From NCBI RefSeq assembly GCF_000276665.1, contig NW_004955480.1:7216565-7280564 (forward strand): 64,000 nt of DNA, given 5' to 3'. The translations under genes were made by a program, and so were the position numbers. Below are positions 54,131 through 64,000 of the stretch, one piece after another. The DNA is from Chinchilla lanigera. Its lineage: Eukaryota; Chordata; Mammalia; Rodentia; Chinchillidae. Numbering within the stretch: position 1 is the stretch's first letter; every line of letters starts with the position of its first letter. The notes beneath the pieces are model-generated. The model was not told where the DNA came from. It saw nothing but the letters and a program-made list of their open reading frames with translations, and did no database searches.

Positions 54131-56261
54131 CAGCTACAGGTGTGGCAGGGCAGAGTGTGCACTCTACTTACGTGTGAAGAATTGGGTTCCTTTATCTCCC
54201 TCTGTGAACAGAATTATCCCTAAATCAAATGCCATTCTTATCTCCCATAGAGGGGAGTGCATTTCTTCTTTATCCCCAAGGTCTTGCAGGTGGTGCTGGG
54301 TGTCATGTTCACACTCAAGGTAGATGTTCAGGGTACCACACATGCTTTGGGGATTCAAAGGCTTGGGCAAAGTCAGGGTTTTAAAGTGTTCCTCATGCTT
54401 TGGGCTACTAATCTGAAAAACCCTAGCTTCTGTCTCAGTTACCATTTTTTCTGTGATTTGCTCCTTGTATTGTATCCCTTCACTTGGTGAGTGGCCTGTA
54501 GCTCTTTGACCACATGAGCCACATTGAGAATTCATAGCTCAGAAAAATACTTGGAGCTGCTTACTCCATGTCCTTAATGAGTCCCATTATACCCTGAAGC
54601 AGGCCTCTGCCCCCCCTCCCGTGGGGTCCTCCCCACATTACCCACTAGATCTGAGACTCTTCACAGTCACCCTCCAGGAAGGCTGTGGTCTCTGAGCTCT
54701 CTGGATGCAGCTCCCCCATCCTGCAAAACCATTTCTAGTCCCCGTGTAGGTTCACTTAGCACTGACTACGTACCATGTACCATTTAGGTGCCACTAGCAC
54801 TTGTGACTCCACAGCAGGGTGCTTTCCATGTTCTCGCTGTCTCACACATGGCTCTAAGCAGACTGAAATACCCACTATCTCATGCGCCTTCATATCCCAG
54901 CACCCAGGACATGGTTAGCACCCAACAGCCGTGCCTTGAAGGAAGGAATCCTCCTTCTGTCTTCAAAGCGGTGGGTCAATACTTCAGAAAGGAAGGAGTG
55001 GAAGATGCCTTCACTTTCCTAACGAGGAGTGAGAGACTCAGGGAAATTCACAGTAAAAAAATACAAACTCTGTTTTAAAAAGGCTGAGATTGCACAGGCT
55101 TAAGTTCAAATTCCATTTTGCCTCTTGGACAGAGACTCTTACATACGTTGGGTGTAAAAAGCAAAGATGATTCCTTCCCAGTGTACACTCCCCATATTAT
55201 GTGGCATAGGTATGACAACGTTGAGACAGATAGGTCTCAGCACAGAGAACTTCTAATATTCAGTGTGCATGATTTATAGCTTATGTGGACTGTCCACAGG
55301 ATTTGTGCCTGACTTTGTCATACATGATCTCATGGACTCATCCCAGTAGCCCATGAGGTACCTCAGCTAAGGAGCTGGGGGGTGTGGGGCAATGACAGTT
55401 CCTCAGGGCTCTGAAATCCAAAAGCAAGGGATATCTGATCACCATTCTGACTGTAGGGAAGCACTGCACTTGCACACACATTACCCCCCCCCCACACACA
55501 CACAGGCACACACGATCAGCCAATGCAATCCACACACTCTCTCTGCTGGTAGCTCTTAACTAATCTTTCATTTGTGTCTAAAACATGTTTATACAGTGGC
55601 ACTTCCCAAAGCTGTCCTGAAGAAATGAGTGGTACCTTTGTACTTTCTATGTCATGTTGAATGTTGTAATTCTATTCCCAAACTTGCTCGCACTGTGGAA
55701 TGTGAAAGCTGTATCATCTTACAGTGCTCCTCAGAAACTCAAGTTGTGCTGCTGTGTTTAAAAATAGATGTAAATAGTTAACACTTCTTTGAAAAGGAAT
55801 CAGATCCTCACTTATAGCCTTTATCAACCAGCTGGTTCTTGTAAGCGTCTTCCTGGTCTGTGTGCAAACATTACTTTTAAGTGATCAGCTGGCATAATTA
55901 GGTAAGATTGTACACTAGAAGCACAATTCTCTTCATCTCGGCTGGAGGAAGAAACACACATCAGGGATGATGACAGGACAGGAAGTTTCATGTGGGGTGT
56001 TTTTCAGCAGCTGCAATACCTTGCTAATCAGCGGTGCTTGTTATTTATTTATTTGTTTTTCTTTTTTGGTTCAAAGGTATGGCTTCGTGGAACCTCAGCC
56101 AGAGAAGTAATTATGAAGCCTGGTGTGGTGGGTGTGGATATCATCACCCAGGCTGAAAGAAGAAGCTCCCTATATCTAAACTTCCCTATGTTTTACTTTC
56201 GGTCTGGGTTGTTTCTTATTTAATGCTCTTCCCTTTTAATTATTTATTTCAAACTTCCTTT
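54131..56261. other. Long unassigned sequence
   Basis: No gene is recognised. The minus-strand frame at 54,164-54,535 (123 codons) overlaps plus-strand frames and has no known domain. A C-run plus CA tract lies at 55,484-55,513, and a (TTTA)n stretch near 56,041-56,055. Worn MIR pieces are possible near 55,180-55,370. Confidence 0.45.
55484..55513. repeat. C-run plus (CA)n microsatellite
   Basis: A run of about ten C followed by CACACA. Sequencing error in such runs is common. Confidence 0.88.
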
Positions 56262-56385
56262 CTCTCTCTCTGTTTTTTGGAGACAGGCTCTTGCTATGTA
56301 GTGCAGGCTGTCCTCAAACTCATGGTGATCCTCCTGCCTCAGCCTCCTTAAGTACTGGGATTACAAGTGTGCCACCATTCCATTC
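56262..56385 (-). mobile_element. B1-type SINE, reverse
   Basis: 'GGAGACAGGCTCTTGCTATG', 'CAGGCTGTCCTCAAACTCAT', 'CCTCCTGCCTCAGCCTCCTT' and 'TACTGGGATTACAAGTGTGC' are the reverse of a 7SL-derived B1. A T-rich run precedes it as the reverse of the A tail. Confidence 0.9.
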
Positions 56386-56799
56386 AAACTGTCATTCTAA
56401 CAATGATTTAAATCAAGTTCAGGGGAACTAAATTTAAGACCTGCATTAGCATACTATTGGGGGTTGTGACTCAAGAAAGAAGATGTCAGCTTGGTATGAT
56501 GCTGAGGAGGAAAATTAATACAGGAAGGAAGTTGTTGCAGAGACCTGTGTACTGATACCAGCATTTCCCACTGGGCTGGTTACTAAATCTCTCTTGTCTC
56601 AAATCTATGAGCTAACTGAGAGCTTGGGAATGGTCAGTCCCCACAGTCATTGTCTGTCTGTATCAGATCCTGTGGGAACTGAGTGGTAAACAGTGTGCTG
56701 GGGACCTTGGTATGGGGTGTGGCATTGGATGGGCTAGCAGTGCTAGGCCATGTCTTCCTGCACAGGCTCGGGATGCTCTGGATGTCACTGACATCCTTA
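56386..56799. other. Unassigned sequence
   Basis: No gene or repeat family is recognised. Confidence 0.5.
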
Positions 56800-56930
56800 G
56801 CTGCATGACCTTGAGGAAAGCAGCAACACTGACTTAGTTGGGCTGTTGTGAGGGTTAAGGTATGTAAACTATGGAGAATGCTGCCTGGCACAGAAGACGT
56901 ACTCAGGAGATTTTGGTTACTGATACGTAA
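56800..56930 (+). mobile_element. MIR SINE fragment
   Basis: 'GACCTTGAGGAAAGCAGC', 'TGTTGTGAGGGTTAAGGTAT' and 'GCTGCCTGGCACAGAAG' follow plus-strand MIR order, with the middle deleted. Confidence 0.7.
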
Positions 56931-57269
56931 CTACAGAATAGACAGAACTAAGATTACATAGAAGTTGTGCGAAGACCAGATCTCTGAGAGGGAATATTTA
57001 AGCTGGGACCTAAAAAATTTTCAGTGGACAATCTTGAAGCTGTCTCCCACTTAAACCCCCTGGGTAACCAGCTGATTCACTTCTTTCCATTTGGAAAACG
57101 TATTGGTGGATGCCCTGACCTCATGGCCAGGAGGTCATGCGACCTCTGCTTTAACCAGTGTTCCATTAACCTGCCAGCCTCCGGGCCATCTCCTCTCAGA
57201 TAAGAGGGTATCTACTATGAAAATAATTGCTGTACTCATGGGGCAGACCCTCGACACAGATAGTAGTTC
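56931..57269. other. Unassigned sequence
   Basis: A small reverse L2-like piece may lie at 56,980-57,010. Otherwise nothing is recognised. Confidence 0.45.
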
Positions 57270-57400
57270 AGCTCTCCAGGGGCAGGTGTGAATAGATTAT
57301 CCCACTTAACCTTTTGTTACAGTCCTATTAACTCCTCCACTTTATAAATGAGACCCCAAAGTGATAAGTCACTAAGCAGCAGAGCTAAAACTGGAAGAGA
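57270..57400 (-). mobile_element. MIR SINE, reverse
   Basis: 'GATTATCCCACTTAACC', 'CTCCACTTTATAAATGAGAC' and 'AGTGATAAGTCACTAAGCAG' follow the antisense MIR order. Confidence 0.7.
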
Positions 57401-57651
57401 GGTCTCCTTGGGGCCAACCCAACTTTTCTGGAAGCTCTTTAGAAGTTTGTTAGGGGAAAAAAGTGACAGAACATTCTGGAAAGAAAGAACAGTGTGTCCC
57501 AAACCTGGAAACTTAGAGTACAGTATTCCTTCCTTCCAGGTCTACATTCTGTTATTTGATGGTAGAGGCCCTGAGTTTTATTGTAGAAAATGACACTCAG
57601 AGAACGTGGGTGATTTTCCAAATGGTTTTGCCTTATAAATTCCTGATCTTT

Positions 57652-57735
57652 GCGGGGGGGCAGTTGGGGAAAGGAACCCAGGGCTTCTTGCATGCTAAGC
57701 TGGACCCACTAATCCTCATCCTTAGCACCATTAAG
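57652..57735 (-). mobile_element. ID-like SINE, reverse, worn
   Basis: 'GGGGAAAGGAACCCAGGGCT' and 'CTTGCATGCTAAGCTGG' are the reverse of the classical ID 3' half. The 5' half is poorly preserved. Confidence 0.58.
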
Positions 57736-58100
57736 GGTTTTTTATTTGTTTTTTTAACTTCAGAATGATTTCCATTCTCTAGTGCCAAGGATAAAATTCA
57801 AATATTCCATATAAAAGATCAGGGGCTTTAAAAGCTATGGTCTGTTTTCAACCTTTTGGAAAGCAGAAGAAAAATAGCACTCTTGATAAAAACATTGCAC
57901 TAAGTCAGTGCCGTCTTTCTTTTACATGAGTCCAAACCTCTCTGTCTTCCAAATATGTGGAAATGGTGGCAGCATTAGAAAGAAGGTACTAAGGAGGTGG
58001 ATTAGTTTGGAGAAAATTAGTTCCAAGTTTGCCCATTCTCTATGGACATAAAATATTTTTTCATTTATTGTTATAAAGCAATTGGTGATTAGTCAACCCA
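57736..58100. other. Unassigned sequence
   Basis: No gene or repeat family is recognised. Confidence 0.5.
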
Positions 58101-58120
58101 TTTAAAAATGACCCAATAAT

Positions 58121-58230
58121 TTAGCTCAGCGGCAAAAGCGCCTGCCTGGCAAGCGCAAGGTCGTGAGTTCGGTTCCTGGTACCGGAGAAAAACCAAAAAA
58201 AAAAAAAATAAATAAAAAAATAAAAAAAAA
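58121..58230 (+). mobile_element. ID SINE, 5'-truncated but with perfect TSD
   Basis: The element starts at TTAGCTCAGCGGCAAAAGCG and so lacks the first ~11 bases (GGGGCTGGGGA). The rest of the body is intact, including GTCGTGAGTTCGGTTCC and the CCGGAGAAAAACC end, followed by an A tail with interspersed T. An exact 18-bp TSD, TAAAAATGACCCAATAAT, flanks it at 58,103-58,120 and 58,231-58,248. The truncation therefore arose at insertion and not by later decay. Confidence 0.94.
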
Positions 58231-58248
58231 TAAAAATGACCCAATAAT

Positions 58249-58714
58249 GATAAAGAAATAAAAACAAGGAAAACACTGTAAATATTTAGAATGTGACAAG
58301 ACCACTATTCACAGAGATACGTTATTAAATTGGGCTTTAGGGAAAATGAAAAAGACAATTCCTTCTACAATCAATCAAGCATTATCATTCTTATCTTTGT
58401 CCTAACACAACTTTAAAAATCAGATTTTGAAATTATCAGAGTGTGTTGAGTGTAGTCTCTACAGAACGAATTTTACTGTATTTCACTTCAGTGTTTTCTT
58501 TCTCTTTCTACAAAATATGGAGCAAAAAGGTATTGAGTTCAATGGACAAAGAACAAGCTCTGTAAGGTGGCAGATTCACAGAGGCAGAATGTGTCCAGTA
58601 GGAGAGATTCGGCATTGCGAGCCTTCCCATGGCTCCAGGGAACATACTAGGCATTTCCTCTTGAGGGAGGTCCTTGCCCACGGCCCCTGCAGGAAAGCTC
58701 AGCCTGCAGGTTTG
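58249..58714. other. Unassigned sequence
   Basis: No gene or repeat family is recognised. The frame at 58,427-58,807 (126 codons) runs from anonymous sequence into an L2 and has no known domain. Confidence 0.5.
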
Positions 58715-58996
58715 TATGGGGCTGACTCCTTCCTGCTATTCAGGTCTCAGCTCAAATGTCACTTCCTTAGCGGTTCCCTTGACCTGCGTGACTTCAGTAG
58801 TCCCTGAATGTTTTTTCCCCTGTGCAGTACTTATCAGCGCCTGCAAGGATCTCATTCTTTTGTTTATTTCCTTTTTCCTCAGCTTCCTCCTCAGCTACAC
58901 TGTAAACTGCGGGAACCTTTTCTTGTTCATTGCTACTTAGAGCAGGGCCCACTACCTAGTAGGTATCCAGCAGATATCTTTGGATAAGTAAATGAT
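58715..58996 (+). mobile_element. L2 LINE 3' end, well preserved
   Basis: 'TTCAGGTCTCAGCTCAAATG', 'TCACTTCCTTAGCGGTTCCC', 'CTACACTGTAAACTGCGGGA', 'GAGCAGGGCCCACTACC' and 'ATATCTTTGGATAAGTAAAT' give the textbook block order of the L2 3' end in plus orientation. Confidence 0.9.
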
Positions 58997-60085
58997 AAAA
59001 AAATGTGTCTGTAAAATGTGAAATTCCCCTCATTGATGTATTACATAAAAAATTCAATCAGAAAACTTTTAAAAATCTAAGATAATAGAGGGTCATGTAA
59101 TTTCTAAATTTCTTAAATAATATATATTTTCCCCAATGTGTCGCTTGAATTTTACTCCTTATGTACTATTTACTTGGGTGTCAAATTCTAAAAGTATAGG
59201 AAATGGACATATTCAGCATAAAGTGCCTCTGCATTTAAAATGAAGGCATATTTTGCTTGTTGGCTGAATGCACAGGGAAGAGTCTGCATGATTTTTGATT
59301 TTATTTGAGAGGAGAAAAATGAATTGGTCCCAGATCTGGCCAACAGAATCCAGAGGATCAGAGAAACAAGGTCATCCACAATTCATGTCGACTCTCAGTA
59401 CTTCAGAGTTTGTGCCTGTCACGTTGGTACACCTGCTGAATCATGCAATTTCAGTGCAAAGGGAAACTCAGGGATCATTCACAGCTGGTGCCCAAATTGA
59501 CACTTGTATCTCTAAATCACACCTTTAATCTTGCAGATGGTATCCTCCAAATTCATTTAGCATTGATATAATGTTGCTCACAGTTGTGTTTTAAAATACT
59601 CTCTTGAGGTTTAATTTCTAGACATCATTACATTTAGTAAAAATTGAATTGTGCGTGTTACATCCCAAATTGGAAGAATAGTCCTAATGCTTTCCATGTA
59701 GTAAAATTTCATTAAAAAATACTGCTTGAAATGAATACAAAATGCCTGAACTGAGACTTGGGAACATTTGCCGTGTAGAGATTTTTTTCCCCAAAGGCAG
59801 AAAGGTGAGGGTCAAAGAGAGCTTTGTTTGATCAAAATTTAACCTACAGTACCAAACTTTTTGGGGGGTTTGAATAATAAAATATAAGTTGACAAATATG
59901 TCAAATGTGATATAACAAATATAATTTTCTTCAGGGTCTTGTTTAAAACACTGTTTTATATAAAATTATGGTAGAAATCATTACCTTGTGCAGAATCATA
60001 TATTTTTTGATTTGGAAAGAACCATAAAATGTCGCTCAGCCCAGTGGCTTTCAAATTTCTCTTTCTTTCTCTCTCTGTCTTACAG
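58997..60085. other. Unassigned AT-rich sequence
   Basis: No gene or clear repeat family is recognised. A C/T-rich run at 60,059-60,080 precedes the ID SINE. Confidence 0.5.
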
Positions 60086-60095
60086 CAGAAATGCA

Positions 60096-60210
60096 GGGGC
60101 TGGGGATTTAGCTCAGCGGCAAAAGCGCCTGCCTGGCAAGTGCAAGGTCGTGAGTTCGGTTCCTGATACCAGAGAAAAACCAAAAACAAACAAACAAAAC
60201 AAAACAAAAA
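60096..60210 (+). mobile_element. ID SINE, full length and young
   Basis: A full body from GGGGCTGGGGATTTAGCTCA to AGAGAAAAACC, with intact A box (TAGCTCAGCGGCAAAAGC) and B box (GAGTTCGGTTCC), then a CAAACAAAACA-patterned A-rich tail. Flanks AGAAATGCA (60,087-60,095) and AGAAATGTA (60,211-60,219) are a TSD with one change. Confidence 0.93.
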
Positions 60211-60219
60211 AGAAATGTA

Positions 60220-60770
60220 CTTTATGGCATAATCCAATACACACACACACGAGCAACTGCAAGTGAGACAAAATATTTAAAAGAAGTACTCGCTCTCCCC
60301 ATGTGAGATGTACTCTATTTTCTATTTTGTTCAAAAATATTGCTCTGTCTTTATAAGTTAATATCAAGCCATAGTTTGGAAGCCAGAAATCTGGCCCATT
60401 CACTCCAAATATGAGAAAACAAAGGTCCAGAGAGGGTCATCCTTTAACTTATACCAGGTTCCAATAACTCGGTCTGGAGACTGAGTGTGCTAGTGAGTGT
60501 GTTAAATCATCTTCATTCCAATCAATGATCCTGTAAAATCATCAGAAGAAACTGGAGTTTAGTTAAAAGAAAAAATAATGTACATCTTTTGCCTTGGAAT
60601 TGTCCCAGTTCCTCAATAAGCAAGCTCCTTAACCTCTCCGCCTTGGTTCATCAAGGAACTTGATCCTTCCCCACACGGAGCCTCCCCGCTGTCCACTGGG
60701 ATGAGGTCCCTGAGACTACGTGGATGAAAAGGCCCAGGAGAATTCCTGGACCTTGCTTTTCTACATTACT
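60220..60770. other. Unassigned sequence
   Basis: No gene is recognised. A worn MIR-like piece may lie at 60,375-60,450 ('AAAACAAAGGTCCAGAGAGG'). Confidence 0.45.
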
Positions 60771-60775
60771 TTATA

Positions 60776-60818
60776 AATAATAATAATAATAATAATAATA
60801 ATAGTAATAATAATAAAT
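60776..60818. repeat. (TAA)n microsatellite
   Basis: A TAA/AAT tract with a single TAG interruption. Confidence 0.94.
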
Positions 60819-60849
60819 ATCATTAATTTTAACTGAAAACAAAAATATG

Positions 60850-61025
60850 ATCTTAGAGCTAGTTAATCTTTTTGTGCTTAGGTTTCCTCATCTGTAAAAT
60901 AGTGGGGATAAGATTCATTCCTAATTTGTATGGTATTAAAAAATTCTAATTTGAGGATTAAAAAAATCAATACCAGTATAAGAACATATAAAGTTCTCCA
61001 AACAGTATCTTGCACACAGAAAGTG
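60850..61025 (+). mobile_element. MIR SINE
   Basis: 'GGTTTCCTCATCTGTAAAAT', 'AGTGGGGATAAGATTCATTC' and 'AACAGTATCTTGCACACAGA' follow plus-strand MIR order. Confidence 0.8.
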
Positions 61026-62249
61026 TTGTGTGTTAACTATTCTGGAGTAAGGATATGCATTTTTGTACATTCAGGTAGACTACAGCTCACAGGATGAGGT
61101 TTGTGAATATGGCTTTGTTCTGTATTTTTTGGTCTCCTGACATCTGACTAACAAAATTCATTCAAATTGGAATATCCCCATGGGACCTAAAGAATTGTAC
61201 ATAAAGTCAGGGAGATACGGCATTTGCTGTAGTGGCACTGAGTAGCAGGTCTGCTCTTCTTTAACATTGTTATTAGCGATACAGGCAAGAAGCTGAGTAG
61301 CACATTAATCATATTTGTGACATTAAATCATGCAGAAGACAGCAGACAACAGGAATTACATCTCTCTATCACAAGAGAGCAAGGAGGTGAGCTGAGAAGA
61401 AAATGAAGTAATACGATTAAATGCAGTTGAGTTCAAGACTTTGAATTGGATCCATCAATATATCAATCTTCTCCACAAAAAAAAAAAAAAAAAAGACTTG
61501 AAACATTTCAGTGGAACAAATATTTGTCAAGAGTGTGTTACATGCCCCCAAAATGGAAACTCCTAGACAGGTAGGACTTGTCTCTCCCTACAAGGAGCTC
61601 ATAGTCTTCTAGGTAGTGTACACTGAAACCAATAAAAACAACACAGGGTGCTGGTGGGAGAACAGATGTAATTGCAGGTGTGGAAGTCACTCAGATGAGA
61701 GAGTGACTGTTTCTACTTAGGATAATGTGTTCAACAAGAGATATGTAAATAATAAGATTAAAAACCCAGAGACTGAAAAAAGAAACTGAGGCTCCCTCCA
61801 CATAGGAAGAGAAAGGGAGTACAATCCCACATCCATCTATATTTCCTTTCTCTTCTTGTGTTTCTTTTATATATGTTCTATGCACTTGAGATCAGATTTT
61901 GGCTGTGCCTTTCTCGCTATGAAGGACATAAATGAAAATAGTATGAGTTACAAGCTATTGTCAGAGAAAGAACTAAAAGTCAAGATATCAGTGAAGAAAA
62001 GTGATCCATGACAAAAGCTCTTTTCAACTCAGAAACATATACACATCTATAAATGTATGTATCATATTTATATATGTATCTATATGTGAACATATCATAT
62101 ATGTATCAATAATATGCATGATATATGTGTGTATGTAGCATGTATTGCTGATACTTGTTTAGTCTTTGTAAACAAGGCAATTTTAAGCCAAATGTATTAG
62201 AACTCCCTACTTATTCACTTATTTCCATTCAGTGAAGGTGATAGAGTAG
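61026..62249. other. Unassigned AT-rich sequence
   Basis: It contains an A18 run (about 61,477-61,494) and an imperfect ATATGTAT-rich tract at 62,035-62,150. No gene is recognised. Confidence 0.5.
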
Positions 62250-62530
62250 AAGTATCTCCTAGTCATTGCTCTTCCAAGAACATACAGTCTAGTTAGTGAT
62301 GACTATTTAGCAAGTAATTATGTCAATATATATTCACAACTTTGTCAACTTCTAATGGGAAAGCAAAGTAAGCTATGTGAGTAGTACCTGGGATCTAATG
62401 TTGAGGGCTTCTTCAAGGGCTTCTGCCTTAGTGCAACTTAACTCAAAGCTTGAAGAATGAATTTGTAGGTAAGAACAGAAAGTGTAGGAAAGGGCGAGGG
62501 ATTACCACCTATGCAAAGGGCCTGTGGTAG
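62250..62530 (-). mobile_element. L2 LINE 3' region, reverse
   Basis: 'AAGAACATACAGTCTAGTTA', 'GGGCTTCTTCAAGGGCTTCT', 'CTCAAAGCTTGAAGAATGAA' and 'ATGCAAAGGGCCTGTGG' follow the antisense L2 order seen at 46,720-47,120. Confidence 0.6.
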
Positions 62531-62627
62531 ATGATTTACAAAACAGTCTATGTGAAAAATGTAGAATTCATTAGGAGGAAGCTACATTTCAATTAATACC
62601 ACATAACTTTAAATAGAAATATTTTGC

Positions 62628-62662
62628 AGTTAAATGCTCTACCTCTGAGCTATACCTCCTAA
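62628..62662 (-). mobile_element. ID-like SINE remnant, reverse
   Basis: AAATGCTCTACCTCTGAGC followed by TATACCTCC is the reverse of an ID A-box region. The rest is not recognisable. Confidence 0.5.
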
Positions 62663-63460
62663 ATAGAGATATTATGAATTCATACTATTTAGTTTTAACC
62701 ACAACATAGGAATATATAAGACTCCAGTAAATTTTTTGGATTGCATAAAACTGTTTAAATCTAGTTAAACAGTTAAACAACTAGCTGAACCTTTCCTATG
62801 TCCTTCCCTATGTCCCACCCCTCCATGTCAGACCAGTGTCATGAGTCCCAGAGTCATTTTGGAGGTGGGTTTTTAATCTGCAGCACTTAGTCACCTTAGT
62901 GTACTGACCAGTGTAGTGCCATGGCTTTCTGCTGGAAAACGTTCTAAACCCAGCAGGATTTGGCACTGTCATCTGAGTGATCAATCTGATCAGTGCTATG
63001 GAAATCACAGCACTTTCCCTTGGAATGCCAGTTGAAAATGTTTATGAAGATTCCTTTTTAGGGTTTATGTGAATATGCTAAATAATATATTTGCATAGTC
63101 TGAGCATATAGAATTTTGTTTCTTCAAATACTCTTCCATAAATCAGGCATTGCTTCTAAGAAGGAATAGGTTTTGCTTTTGATTTTAAACGAAGCACTAC
63201 TATGTTATTATCATTTTTCTTTCTACTATTACTAGATTTGGAAAAGATGTGTTGCAAATCCTGCTCATTTCTCTGGACTCCGATGAGGACTTCCTCCTTC
63301 TGCAGGAAGCTTTTATTATCGCTCCAGAGAGCTTTCATGTGCCTGTTTTCTGGGGCCCATTAGTTGTAATCTTGATTGAAGTACTTCATCAGATCTTTTT
63401 TACTAAGTCTCTTTGGGTGTTTATAAGTTTCTCACCTTCCTTATATTGCAAATAGAAATA
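62663..63460. other. Unassigned sequence
   Basis: No repeat family is recognised for most of it. The 63,270-63,345 part faintly resembles an L2 body. An exon-like reading at 63,249-63,455 was examined and not accepted (see rejected items). Confidence 0.45.
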
Positions 63461-63461
63461 G

Positions 63462-63472
63462 AACGAAGGAAA

Positions 63473-63525
<53 letters not shown>

Positions 63526-63653
63526 AGAAAGANNNNNNNNNNNNNNNNNNNNNNNNNNNNNNNNNNNNNNNNNNNNNNNNNNNNNNNNNNNNNNNNNNNN
63601 NNNNNNNNNNNNNNNNNNNNNNNNNNNNNNNNAGAAAGAAAGAAAGAAAGAAA

Positions 63654-63726
<73 letters not shown>

Positions 63727-63728
63727 AA
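63462..63728. repeat. (GAAA)n tract broken by an assembly gap
   Basis: GAAA units with occasional GAAGAAA interruptions fill both sides of exactly 100 N (63,533-63,632). A round 100-N run usually marks a gap of unknown size, so the true repeat length is unknown. The K/E-rich and S/F/L-rich open frames across it on the two strands are artefacts. Confidence 0.97.
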
Positions 63729-64000
63729 ATCTTGTCAAATAGAAATAGAAATTCCTAGCACGGCAGCTGGCACTTGATAAGCCCTCAACATATCTGTTGA
63801 TGAAATGAAAGAGAAAAAGAAAGGGAAAGTCATGTTGCACCAGCTCACGCTCTTGCATTGCAGAACACAGAATGTGACTTAAGCAAGAAGATGAGTTTTT
63901 GGAGAATTAGAGAGGCAGCTTGGAAAATGGTCAGGGAGGCTGAGGTACCAGGATTTAGGAAGCTGGGAACCAGTAGAAAACCTAAGATATTAGTAGCAGC
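63729..64000. other. Unassigned sequence
   Basis: No gene or repeat family is recognised. Confidence 0.5.

Noticed and set aside
54164..54535. 123-codon minus-strand open frame
   Set aside because: It overlaps plus-strand frames, has no known domain, and lacks splice, promoter or polyadenylation context.
63249..63455. Exon-like open frame after a pyrimidine-rich stretch ending in AG (63,210-63,234)
   Set aside because: The frame stays open across the acceptor-like site, but the protein has no motif I know. No donor site clearly bounds it, and part of the DNA faintly resembles an L2 body. RNA-seq or conservation would be needed.
63413..63858. K/E-rich and S/F/L-rich open frames across the GAAA tract
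   Set aside because: They are translations of a simple repeat and run through 100 unknown bases.

Overview
The window is nuclear DNA of a mammal, almost certainly a rodent, and it looks like intergenic or deep intronic sequence. The rodent call rests on tRNA-Ala-like ID SINEs with fresh target-site duplications (TSDs), 7SL-derived B1 monomers (one with the typical 29-bp internal duplication), composite B1+ID SINEs, and MT-like MaLR solo LTRs. The ID body type and the B1+ID composites do not look like mouse or rat. I cannot name the species; squirrel-, dormouse-, beaver- or kangaroo-rat-related lineages are all possible.

I found no protein-coding gene, no exon I would defend, no functional RNA gene, no CRISPR array and no operon-like organisation. 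The longest open frames are short, lie on overlapping strands, and mostly fall inside repeats: LTRs, L1 tails, a trinucleotide tract and the (GAAA)n tract. I see no CpG island. By eye the sequence is AT-rich, with only modestly GC-richer patches near 15.3-17.3 kb.

Layout. 0-5 kb: a MaLR solo LTR with perfect TSD, an MLT2-type LTR, an old L2 invaded by a young ID SINE, then another ID SINE. 5-15 kb: long anonymous stretches, an L1 tail, two worn LTRs, an AT-rich block, a Tigger-type transposon, MIRs and a trinucleotide tract. 15-31 kb: L2, MIR, ID and B1 copies, a second Tigger element, several L1 fragments and a B1+ID composite. 31-45 kb: an LTR carrying a long foldback, an L1 3'UTR, a 22-bp minisatellite, a B1+ID composite, a MaLR LTR, and two copies of an unnamed ~250-bp element at 36.9 and 42.2 kb. 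45-64 kb: an L1M copy, a MaLR LTR, back-to-back mariner fragments, a 1.1-kb L1 3' end, simple repeats, two young ID SINEs, L2 copies, and a (GAAA)n tract broken by a 100-N assembly gap.

Nothing here points to genes working together. The items most worth checking are the two copies of the unnamed element (84% identical over a 79-bp core by hand count), the gapless ~81-bp-arm foldback inside an LTR, and the paired mariner fragments. Family names come from recognising sequence patterns by eye, not from a database search. Old-repeat boundaries are approximate to tens of bases.
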